A stretch of 64,000 nucleotides of DNA from Thereva unica (taxonomy: Eukaryota > Arthropoda > Insecta > Diptera > Therevidae), in assembly GCA_949987705.1 (NCBI GenBank), contig OX465285.1, forward strand, positions 91,645,975-91,709,974, in the 5' to 3' direction. Under the pieces are notes generated by a model. That model saw only the letters and a list, made by a program, of their open reading frames with translations, made no database searches and was not told the origin of the DNA. This document shows, piece by piece, positions 33,991 to 45,100 of this stretch. Positions within the stretch are counted from its first letter, which is position 1; every line of letters starts with the position of its first letter. A program made the translations under genes and the position numbers.

Positions 33991-34140
33991 GCGAAGATCA
34001 TATATTACACTCTTCGATATGGAACGAGTATTCGACACAATACACTGGGGTGCTATTTGGGAAGCTTTAAAAAAGATGAAAATACCAAGAAAATTCATAC
34101 AAATAGTCTTGATGCTATACGATGAAGCAGAGTTAAGAAT
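33991..34140 (+). pseudogene. RTE-like RT fragment
   Basis: Reads MERVFDTIHWGAIWEALKKM, then KFIQIVLMLYDEAELRILYN, matching the KAFDSIxRxxLWxxLxxxGIPxKxIxIIxxLYxxxxxxV block between RT motifs. It is in opposite orientation to the endonuclease fragment next to it. Confidence 0.7.
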
Positions 34141-35003
34141 TCTTTATAACCGATTCAATAATAACGACAATTGGCGGGGAAGAAGGTTGTCTTTCGTAGC
34201 TATTAGTCTTTATTACTGTCACGACTTCGAGGTCGACCGCAACGTTATTCCAGTACGCTTTGCGTTCCGATTTCATTTTCTGTCGAACTTCTTTGTTCAA
34301 TCGTCGGTATCGCTCGACGTGTTTCATTCGCTTCCGCTGATCGACGAGGTCCAGACAGCTGTCCGAGATCCATGGCTGCGTCCGTTTACGGATAGGTGGA
34401 CACAACTCCATTTCACACTCTACAATAGACTTCGACAATTGCCTTTCTTTTACATCGATATCGTCCGGTACTGCGAGCGCCGCGAATTTGGGGGATAATG
34501 CCATTTGAAACTGTCGCCCAATGGCCGGGCTCCCACGCATTGCACGTACGTCTCTAAGGGTCGATCGAAATCTTGCGGTGATCAAAACGTCCCCGAGTCA
34601 TTGCCAGATGGATTTCGCCAAGTGAGGTGGTGTTTGAGTGGATAACGGAAAATGCTGTTGCCACTCCGTGTCCGAATTTGCTCATAGTTTCATTCCAGCC
34701 GGTTTGATCTGCTCCTGAATGTGCATTGAAGCCCCCCGCGAGTAACATTAATTCGGTTCGAGGTATCATATCCAGCGTCTGTTGAAGCTGATCGTAAAAT
34801 TCGTCCTTGTTCGCGTCCGTTCTGGTCTCGGTTGACGCATAAACGGACACAATATGGGTCTTGATCGCTCCACTGATGGTTATCACCGCCAAACGCTCGG
34901 ATATCGGTTGGAATGCGCTAACGCTGCTGGCAGCCCGTCGATCGACCATAAAGCCGACGCCGGCCTCTCGTCTCTCGTCTCGCCCGGAATAGTAAAGCGT
35001 CAT
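34133..35003 (-). pseudogene. RTE-like LINE endonuclease and linker
   Basis: Two overlapping minus-strand ORFs (35003-34554, 34585-34133) in different frames. The first reads REAGVGFMVDRRAASSV, ISERLAVITISGAIKTHIVS, VYASTETRTDANKDEFYDQL and LLAGGFNAHSG. This is the APE-type endonuclease, but the GDFN motif is GGFN, so a catalytic-site Asp is lost. The second reads WISDSCLDLVDQRKRMK and continues to KAYWNNVA, the linker before the RT. Long open stretches suggest a moderately young insertion that is nonetheless inactive. Confidence 0.8.
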
Positions 35004-35009
35004 CGTTTA

Positions 35010-35036
35010 CTCTATTATTATTATTATTATTATTAA
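35010..35036. repeat. (TTA)n microsatellite
   Basis: About eight TTA/ATT repeats, directly beyond the end of the LINE endonuclease fragment. Confidence 0.9.
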
Positions 35037-35039
35037 TTT

Positions 35040-35840
35040 TTTATATATTAAATGAGGAAATTGAAAGAAAATTACAAATCAGTTTTAAAAATCACACATT
35101 CACACTGAATAACGCTTGCAGTATTAACAGCAAATAACAATTAAGATTATGATCCAATCAATATGTTAATACAATCAAAGTTCGGTTGATTAACCTCTGA
35201 ATTTCGATAGTAGAAATTCATTATTAGTGCTAATCCAAACGACTGTATAGCCCCCGTAATCAACATTAATCAATAATTTTATACTGCGAAATGTCAACCA
35301 ATCTGCTGAACTCAACCCTCATCCCTACATCCCCCATCAGAAGAAATTATAATAGGGCAAAACCCAGAATGAGTGTAATTATAATAATCATTTGTAAGCC
35401 GTAAATCACGATTCCAGGTGTTTTTAAGTGCCCTTAAGGTATTTTGTGAGTTTATTCTTTTTTTCCGAAAAAATATCAAAATTAATAGTCATTAGGGGCA
35501 CCACATTGTTTTATTTGCTGTTATTTAACAAATTACTATTCTTTTTGGCTTACGATATCAAAACTCCATTAATTTTAGCTAAGGTGGAATTTCTTGAGGT
35601 TCGTTCGTGAGGTTATTTAAGTTCTAGTTCTAGAAATATATTTTTGATTTCATCATTTCTTCAAGGATTTATTATCGGAAAATTTGGGGGCAACGTTTCT
35701 TTGATTTAATTCTAATCATTCAATTGTGTTGAAAGAAATGTGAATATGTTTGGCGAGTTTATAAATAAAAAAAAGAGAACGAGATTGCGGTGCCGTTAGT
35801 AGTTCTTCTTCGAGATATGGAACCAAGCTCGATACAAATT
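35040..35840. other. A/T-rich spacer, nothing recognised
   Basis: Only short A/T-biased ORFs and no motif I can support. Confidence 0.45.
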
Positions 35841-35842
35841 TA

Positions 35843-36040
35843 CCCAGCAAACATTTCGATTCGGAAACGATTCGAGAAAGATTCGCCAAAAGCTTGCTTC
35901 GATAGCGAACTCGTAAACGATTCGTTAGCGAATTCAAATTCAAATAGGAATTCGAAGGCATAAAAGCGGAGCACGATATCGAATCGCTTTCTCGAGCCGA
36001 CAACCAATCGCATTCTCGAGAGAAACATCTCACTGGGGTG
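35843..36040. mobile_element. Probable MITE rich in CGATTCG motifs
   Basis: Ends ACCCAGCAAACATTTCGATT and GAGAAACATCTCACTGGGGT are imperfect inverted repeats. The 198-bp body repeats GATTCG/CGAATC motifs and has no coding capacity. Target duplication not clear. Confidence 0.5.
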
Positions 36041-36099
36041 TTATGCCTCCTGAAACGAGTTGAATCTCATCAACCAACCGATGACATGGGCATTTTTGG

Positions 36100-37010
36100 A
36101 GCGGGCAGGGCTAGACAAGGCAAGAAGTTCGTCGATCACGATTGACCATAATAGGGTGATAGGACGCCCCCTGAAGGACAGCCTTTAGCACCCATTGCCG
36201 TAATTGATTCACCATTCAGCTCAGCAGCTGTCAATCTGCTGCTGTTAGATGAGTTGGATGCCTTTTTTACTGTGACTTCGTTGATCGCGTCGAAGGTAAC
36301 GTTGTCAAACGTTGCTAGATTTCCATTGACCTAGGGACTAATCAATATCTCTCACTAAAATATGATTGGCAGTATCTGTAGATCTGTTTGGCGGTAGGAA
36401 AATTGCAGGAAGTGAAATGGCTTCACTGTAAGCCCTCTCTAAGACACCTATCTAAAACCTTCTCCATCCTTTTCAAGAGAAAGGAGGAGAAGCTGATGGG
36501 TCGACAGTATTTTGCTTCGCTACACGATCTTCTCGACGATTTTGGGAGAATGACTACCCTAGCCTCTCTCCAGCACCTTGGAAAATGGGCTTGCAAAAGG
36601 CTGCCCGAAATAATGGCAGCAGAATTGGTAAGATTTCTTCCAAGCCTCTGTAAAGAAGAGCCACGAAGATGTGGTCCTTTCCAACATCCTTTCTAGGCTT
36701 GAAGGTGCGAATGCCCCATTCGATCTTTCCCGCAACGAAAATCCTTTTTGTCAAGGGTGGTAACACGTAATTTGTTTCAATCGACCTCAAGATTTTTGTA
36801 TGACGAGGTCGATTGAAACATCTTATGTGCCACTGCGCAGGCCTTTTAGTATTGTAAGACTGGTGGGAAAAGCAAGTAGGTACTACCTCCGATCCAGTGT
36901 TAGGTTCTAAGGCCAATCCAGCGTCAGTTACCTGAGAATCCGGGAAATCAGTGCTCATTAATAGCTTCATGGTATCCTTGGTGTTCTCCGTAAAGGACGC
37001 TTCAAGAGTC
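36100..37010 (-). pseudogene. LINE reverse-transcriptase N-terminal fragment
   Basis: The ORF at 36970-36554 reads WGIRTFKPRKDVGKDHIFVA, then LLYRGLEEILPILLPLFRAA. This matches WAIxSFxPFKSPGxDGIxPALLQxG...L..IFRACL at the start of the RT in LOA/Jockey-like LINEs. Further frames carry degenerate PKIVEK and KGWRRF pieces. 21045-21300 is a related copy. Confidence 0.7.
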
Positions 37011-37228
37011 TTGAAGGAGGAAATCCATTGGAGTGATCCTTAGACAGGACTTTGTGTAATCTCGTGGAGGATGGAAGCTTGTATATTTTTTTCCAGAAGT
37101 CTTTCCATGACCTTTGTTGGGATCTTCTCAAATCTCTTGTAGAGGTCCCAGTTATCCTATGGGCTTACCTTTTCCATTGGTCTTCTTTACTGGGATCGTC
37201 TTCTTCTTCTTTACGCTCCTTAAATCCC

Positions 37229-38245
37229 TCATGGGACATAGGGCGGAAACAGTTGCTGTCCAGCCGACTCTGTTTTAGCGACAGCTCTCACCTCCGACCA
37301 CGATCTCTCAGTTGTTGCAGCTTCTGCTAGTAGGGCTCTCCTCCACATTGATCTAGGTCGTCCTCCTCGACGGGATCCTTGCAGATTCCAGTCAAGGGCC
37401 TGTTTGGCTAGATTTTCGTTTTCGCGTCGCAAGGTGTGACCAACCCAATTCCATTTCCTTCTCTTGATTTGGTCATCTATATCTTTTCCTGGCCGGCACG
37501 GCGCCATAGTTCTTCGTTTGAAATTCTATCTTGCCAGCGGATTTTTAGGATACAACGCAGGCATCTGTTGATGAAGATGAAGACTTGTAGGCACCCTGTG
37601 ATGAATGGGGTGATTTTCCATGTTACGCAACCGTACCATATACAGGACAGGCATGCATATGCGCCTCGTGCTTTATTTATTCTGGAACTGACGTCTTCTT
37701 CTGCACCACCATTTTCAGCCATAATACTACCGAGGTAGCAGATTTAATTGACCAGTTCCACGTCACGGTTCAATGGTGTTTGCCTTTATCCGCATTTCAT
37801 TAGTTTTAGTCTGATTTAGCCTTAAGCCTGCTGGACTACTTTCTTTTGAAAAATTGCTTAACATGTTTTTTAGGTCCTGATGTCTGTGGGCCAGCAAACA
37901 GATATCATCCGCGTAGTCGATGTCCTTAAGGCGGTCTAGCAAACCCCATTGTATGCCACCTGTTCTACTATCTATGGAACCGACAAGGATTTCATTTATT
38001 ACTATAAGAAATAGTAAAGGCGAAAGTAAGCATCCTTGTCGTACTCCTGAACTCACCTCAAAGCTGTCCGACGATTTTCCATTGTGAAGAACTCTGCATT
38101 TGGAATTGTTGTATAGCGCTTATATTAGTACTATTATTTTATCAGGCAGTCCACGTCGCCGTAGTGCCTGCCATATAAAGCTCCTATTAATCAAGTCGAA
38201 CGCTTTCTCATAGTCTACGAAAGCAAGGTAAAGGGGGATTACTGG
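37229..38245 (-). pseudogene. RTE-like LINE RT and C-terminus
   Basis: The minus strand gives, in order, YLAFVDYEKAFDLINRSFIW (about 38240-38170), GVRQGCLLSPLLFLIVINEI, DIDYADDICLLAHRHQDL, WYGCVTWKITPFI, FINRCLRCILKIRWQDRISN and KRRKWNWVGHTLRRENENLA, then RRGGRPRSMWRR. This is motif-by-motif an RTE/BovB RT with an intact catalytic YADD and the usual tail. At least two frameshifts break it. It is the most complete LINE in the window. Confidence 0.85.
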
Positions 38246-38289
38246 GATCGTAGCTGGTGTAATTAATTGTTTAAAACTTTAAAAAATTT

Positions 38290-38790
38290 ATGTTACTATA
38301 AAAGCTTTACTCAAGCACGTGTTACGATACTTGAAGCTCTAGATATTACTATACGCTTTTATGTACAAATTTTCGAGCATGAATAAACTGAAGGCAAGCA
38401 CGTGGTTGCCAAGTAAATACCGCGTTCATGTTTTATTTTTAATCACGATGATTGAAGGGCTATGCGATCTCTTTCGCAAACAACTTAGTACTCAAAAAAA
38501 GCTTTATGATTCATAAAAGCACCTCAATTTTCCATAAACATAAGCTTTTACTCGCAGCTTTTACTCGAAGCTTTTACTTGCAGCTTTTCACTCTCCCTCT
38601 TTTCTAATAGGAAATAGAAGGCGCCAAATAAGCACTTCCAACGAAGAACCAGAAAAAAGCTCCCATAGAATTTCAATTCCCCCTCCAAATTCATTCTTCC
38701 AAATTTCAAAATGAACTCAAAAGCTTTCATTTTGAAGGTAAATTCGTTTTTGAGCTTTTACGCGCTTTTTGGCGCTCGTTTTTTTTAGCA
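38290..38790. repeat. AAGCTTTT-rich repeat upstream of Ly6-3
   Basis: Repeated AGCTTTTACTCG-type motifs (38540-38590) lie beside a segment (38690-38760) homologous to 13960-14040 upstream of Ly6-2. It could be a MITE or duplicated promoter-proximal sequence. Confidence 0.5.
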
Positions 38791-39045
38791 TCAGGGCATA
38801 GCGTCGTTTTTTCGATGAACCTGTGGTCTTCTGGATAAAATTCTGAATTATGTTTACCATTGGTGTTTTTGATGCATGCACAGTCGGTGGTTTAACGCAT
38901 TGTATACTTAGTTGGTGTTAAAGTTAAAGAGTCTATTTTTGAGAACGTTTATTTCTAATATCGAAAATATTCGAATTTTCTTCGTTAATATCAAGTGAAT
39001 TTTTATAGTAGTTTGGTGAATATAATAAAAAAACAGAAAATAAAA

Positions 39046-39103
39046 ATGGTTAAATTTGGTTTGATTGTTGCCTTTGTTTGTTTAGCAGTATCATTTGATC
39101 AAG
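39046..39103 (+). CDS. Ly6-3 exon 1 (signal peptide)
   Basis: 58 nt, ending GATCAAG before donor GTAATT. Same start context and phase as the paralogues. Confidence 0.86.
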
Positions 39104-42100
39104 GTAATTTTGTTTTAATATTATTAACCATATTATTCGAAGAAGAGTTTTTGGATAAGTAATAGTGCGTGCTTGAATATAAACTATGATCAAACATTTT
39201 CATCAGGACTATAGTAAAAACGGATTAAAAACCGGTTTTGTGAGCAAATCAAGGTTATTTCAAATATGCGTCTTCAAATAAAATTATGGAACGACGATTA
39301 CATCAACAATACAAAAATAGGGTGTTGTTATTATGTTGAGGACTACACCCAATAATTTCTCTTTTCATTCATTCTAATTTAATTAGAGGTTTTCGAATAC
39401 TGTAATTTGAAATCCGAGATTTGTCTTGGCCACCCATAAGACTATATGTATTTGGATTAAGCTATCCAAATCAAACGAAGAAAAGTGTGACTGATTCGCG
39501 AAATTAGAAGCTAGACCATTTCATCATACACTTCTGTTTGGCTTTAAGTATATATGTATGTATATATGAGCACACAATTTATTACCTTCATATAAGTATA
39601 TAAACTACAGTCTATAGTAGACTATATGTGTCATCGCCACTCTTCGCGTGCTTGTAAGCTTACAGCATCCCATACATATCGATGATGATGACTATGAGGT
39701 ATGAAGGCTTTTGGCGCTAATAGCTATAATAATTAAGATTATATACTTGAGTGAAATTTTTAAATTTGGAAGATATGCGTAGATTAGCAATTAGCGCCAC
39801 CGAATGGGAGTATGGAAATTAAAAATAAACTTTGAACCAGACAAGAGCCTGAAAATTGTTAATTTCGAATTTTTTTTATTTGATTATAGTGACTCACTAC
39901 TCCATTGAAGCACAATTAATTTTTTCTTCATTATTTTGGCGAATTAACACACAGCAAAATAATACTTAATTGAATAAATACCTTCCATAAAAAAAGTGAA
40001 CTAAATAAAAACTATGGTGTATCGCAAAACATTTATACTAATATCGAAAAACAAATTTTCCAACTGAGAAAAATGCAAATATTTGTGTTAAGAATTATGG
40101 TAATTTTTATGATGTTTGTAATTTGGAAATTAAATTCAATTTAAGTCATTTAGAAAATTTATCAACATGCTTTGGGATATGGTGGGAGTTGAGAAATGTT
40201 GTGGTGGTATTGTTAGTAGTACCTAGGTATCACAATGTTTTTGTTGTTATTATTAATAATAATAAATCAAATATGAAAAGAATGTGACAAGCGAATACGG
40301 AATGTTTATGTCAGAAGAAATATTTATAATGCAGTGACGGAATACATGTAAATTAAGGCAAACATGTTTTTTGTATTTATTTTTGGGTTGTACGTTCAGG
40401 TGTGATGTCACATATTAATGGATCGAGTATTTTGGAAGTTGATTATGTAAAAAGTCATCATAGTAGTAACATATCGTCATCTTCTTACAAATAGATAATT
40501 ATAAAATTGTAGGGCTCTAGTAAAAACACTGGGGACAGTTATGAACTCACGCCCATGTCCATTTTTTTAAATTTAGAAACAACATTTCTACTCGTTAGGA
40601 TACCTCGCCGTTGCGCCGTTTATTACCTCGAATTGAAATGTTAGTATTGGCTTCAGCGACCTTTGGTAGTGTCGGTACACCAACGAGATAAGGCCTGCGG
40701 AACGCCAACTGCAAATACGATTTAAGGTCTACAGCTGTGCTCAGGGCTAGCGCTTGGGTTTTTGCGCCCGGTGCACTATGCAATATTGCGCCCCATAAGC
40801 TGTTAATTTTTGAACGCAGTGGAGGACAAGGGAAAAAGTCACAAACACTCGTTGGATGGAGAGATCATTTTCTTAATTTGCGCCGTAATGCGTATAATAT
40901 AACAAAAAGATTACATAGGGAGTTTCATATGGGTCATCATGCAACCAGCAAAAATCTGCTGAAAATGTTGTTTGCAGAGAAGAGAGTAGGAGAGGACGAT
41001 GGGCTGCGCGGATTTTTTAAATCTCTAAATTCTTTCACTGAATTTTGGAATCAACTTTTTGACAGCTTTTTTGTCTCACTTTTGCTAGGAGAAGAAAAGA
41101 AAAGGATTGGCAGAAGGAAGAATTAATATTAAAAACAACAACAAAAAGCTAAAGCATTCTAACGTATAGTCCGTTTGTAAAGTTGGCACTTGTGGAAGCC
41201 CATGTGACTCTTCATCGATTTTCAAAAGGGAATGGACGATTGTAGCCAGTTTTTGCTGGTTAGTCATATAAAGGACCTCACACTTTTTCTATGGAAAATG
41301 ATTTTCGGGTAATTTTCTTGAAATTTTGCAGGTTGATAGTTCTCAACATGTAGACCAAGAGTCTCAAGGGGCACAAAGCCCCATTAACCTTACTTCACCC
41401 CCAATAACTACACCCAACTATGGGGACATTTCTGTAGTACAGCCAATGGACAGCCTAAACAACCACCACTTTGACCCTTCAACCACCGACCATCTAACCC
41501 AATTTTTTTTATATCTCAATTCCTGAAATTGCGCCCGGTGCTAGTGCCCCATTCGCACCTATGAAAGCGCCGCCCCTGATGTGCTACCGAATTCTATATT
41601 CACCTTCACGTAGATGTTGACCGTACAACGGGTAGCCCCTGAATACTTTTGTCGTTATAAGAGTAATTTTCGCTTCTATTATCATTAACAAAAATACAAC
41701 ATAGATCACATCACTACAAAAAAATTACTTTTCAGTGGATCACCGACCGAAGTGGCATTTATTGTGGAAGCGAAAACGAAGGCAATGATTCTGGCCTTCA
41801 AGCCAGTAAGTCACAAACGCCATCAGGTTAAGTAGTATAGCAACAAGGTTACTAGCTCAGTGACGTAATGGTTGTGGGCTCGAGTGTGAGCTTTATTCGA
41901 GGTGAGAGCTCTCGTGATGAGCTTTTGGGAGCTTTGGACCTTACAGTGGCGGGGGCTATTGCATCTTTGGTAGCTTTCATGCTTTTTGTGTGGAAATCGG
42001 CTGTCTTGGGAGAGATATTGTGGGGTAATTGGAGCCAAGTTTCAATTCTTGGCTGCGCGTTGGATGATCTTTCACGCCATGTGAGCCTTCTTACTGGTAT

Positions 42101-45100
42101 CGGATCTACAGTTCAATTTAATAGTGTTTGATCTTGGATTGGATCTTGTGGGGCAGCTATTTTCACGGTGGGGTCTTCGGTTGAATCTAGTTTGAACCAG
42201 TTAAGTGCACGCTTGAGAACGATGGGTTGGCCGTCAAGATCATGTAATATAACACTTCCAGATTTTTTTCTTTTGGGCTACGATTGAGGAATTGGAGGCC
42301 AACATTACTCGCATCATTGGGCAAATACGACTCGAAACGCTCGAACGCGTCGAAAATTGGACCTCAGAATTTTATTCAACTGAGTGCCAAAGAAAAATTG
42401 AAGGACATTTGTGGCCCTTGAAAAATTACAAGTTTCGAAGAGTATCTAAATACCTACGTTACTAAAGGGCGTCTAATTTAAAGACGATAAGGTCGCGCAG
42501 TTACAATATGCAGCCTGACACGCTTAACTAACACAAACTTACTCTTCCAATTATCAACAAGATGACATATAACGATGTCAGACCAAATATTATTGTACTT
42601 ATTAATTCTCGAAATTACATTGCGATCTTGTAACTATTTGAAGAATTTCACATCGATACAGTGCAATTCTATGACATACTTTTGAATTAAGTGCTCATTT
42701 CATCGCGCAGATCTAACAATTTTATTTCGTTGTGCCGCTCAGTCGTTTGCAGTTTTGTTCTAATAAAACAAGTTTCTATTTTCAATTAAATTCATTCTCA
42801 TGACATAATTATCTCGATGCACAAAACCAGTTAAATAAAAGCTCTCACGATCATCGTTATAAGCTCGAAATTACATTTTGCGTGATCTATCTGCGGCTGC
42901 GCTTTTCGCTTTCAATCAACTTTTGCATTATTTTCTGTATAAATTTCATGCTTTAGTGCACTCTTATCGAAAGCTGAGATTACTGTGCTGCGCAATTGGA
43001 TAGTTTAAGACTTGTTTTGACTATGAAGCACCTGTAGGTGTAGGTTTCAATGGGCGGTGCGTCATCGACGTTTGGAGGCTTTTCATGAGCAAGAAGAGAA
43101 TGACCTAGGATATTACGGGTATCGTTATTATATCAAATCAAAATTCTTATCTAAAGCTACTAGAATAGTAATGATAACTACGAAATGAATCTTAGTTTTA
43201 TTTATGATAGTATAAGAAATCATTCCTTGGTGATCCACGATTATCACCATTTGCAAATTTGCTATTTTTATTATGCTGTAAACTTACAAAATCCAGTAAA
43301 ACTACCGCGGAAAATTCATTTAATTTATTATAATTTGTTTAGTGGTTATCGCAATCTTTTTTATGAGCGTAAATAGTAAATTTCCACTGCTCACTTGATA
43401 CAACAACTTTAGAGATGATGTATGCAAGTTAACACTTAAAGTAATCAAAGTAAATTTAATAGCAAAGGCAATGTAAATTCATTTTTCCAGTAAAATTGAC
43501 ACCCAATAATCTCACATCAATCATATCAGCGCAAAAGTGACTTCATCAATTATGGGTCGTCCATTAATTACATGAGGCTTTTAGGGGGGGGGGGGGGTCG
43601 AGCCGAATCTCACCCAATCTCACGTGGGGGAGAGGGGGCTCTCGGCAAATATCACGTAATTTTTTTTTCTTAAGAAACAGATTCTCCACTAAAGAATCTC
43701 ATTCACTTACAGGCCGCCGGCAGGCACGGCCTGATGAAGGGCACGCAATACTCAGTCTGACTAAGGGATGAGGACTTCAGGTATCCGGCTGACAGGCCGT
43801 GGAATGCAGGTGACATCATGCTTCCCTAAAGAACACAGGCTAAGACGACCGTTTAGCATAGCAGGTTGTTAATTCAACTGCAAAAATGTTCGTGGCCTCA
43901 ATGAAAACTTTAAAGGCACAAACAGATTGGTGACCGGAAAAATCTTTAAATTACACGGCCCCCGCGTGGAGAAATTAAATTTTTGTTAAATTCTTTCGCA
44001 GGCGGCCGTCGTCATCGCCTCTTCGCCAATTAGTCCAGGAAGAATAGAAAAAAAGTTGAAATAAATCTACCCTGCGATTTCTTGACGCTATAATTAAGAG
44101 AAAAATCGTAGGAATTCAATGAATGTGTTTTGGATAAAATTGGTCCAGGGCAACAGGTGGTAAAAAGCTAATAAAAGGAGCGAAAACGCGTTTTTCACGT
44201 TTTGGGTACGAAAAATATGTTGTTTTGGAAAACAAAAAATACTACATAATAGTGCTTAAAAAGACGAAAATTATGAGTTTTGGACCATTGAAATCGGTCA
44301 ACAGGTTTTAGCAGAAAAATTCAAAAACCATTCAAAATGGCCGTTTTTTGACATTTAAATATAGGGAGTGTGATTATCGTAGAACCTTGTGTCAGGGCTT
44401 AAATTGTGGCCACTGATGGTGCCTACCTACAATAAAAATTTCATGAAAAAATAATGGTAACTTTTCGAGTAAATCTCAAAAATGTAAAAACACATGTTTC
44501 ACAAAAAAAGGTTGAACAAGGCCCACAATGGTCCTAGAAATTTTTAGTTTGGCATTTTGGCTCGCAAAGGTTTGCTCTACAACCTCATTTTCATGAAATG
44601 TATGTAAAGTTTGATTTAACACCTTAAAACCCCGTTTGAAAACCACCCTTTTTCCAGTTTTTTGAATTAAAAACTTTACTTTTGAGCTTTTTCTTGAAAA
44701 TCGTTTTTCGACAGTTTTATTAGTTTGTTTTTCACCTGTTCTACAGGTCCAATTTTATTCGAAACATATTCATATAATTCCTACGATTTTTCTCTTAATT
44801 ATAGTGTTGAAAAACCGCAGTTTTTGTTTGTTTTTAAGAAAAAGCTCAAAGAGCTCACGAAGAAAGCTCAAAAGAAAAGCTTTTTATTCAAAAAAAACTG
44901 GAAAAAGGGTGGTTTTTAATCGTGTTTTTAAGGTGTTAAATCAAACTTTACATACATTTCATGAAAATGGGGTCGTAGAGCAACTCTTTGGGAATAAATT
45001 GGGCTCATCAAAAAAACTCTAGGACCACTGGTGGCCTTGTTCAACCTTTTTTCGTAAAACAGGTGTTTTTACATTTTTGAGATTTACTCGAAAAGTTACC

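Noticed and set aside
34854..35036. Plus-strand 60-codon ORF ending in poly-Tyr
   Set aside because: Antisense of the LINE endonuclease running into the TTA microsatellite.
40737..41126. 129-codon ORF as a host gene
   Set aside because: It lies entirely inside a probable non-autonomous hAT-like element, begins in the terminal repeat and shows no domain I recognise.
44725..45022. Lysine-rich ORFs (64 and 72 codons) in the fold-back loop
   Set aside because: They arise from A-rich loop and arm sequence, with no start context or homologous counterpart in the arms.
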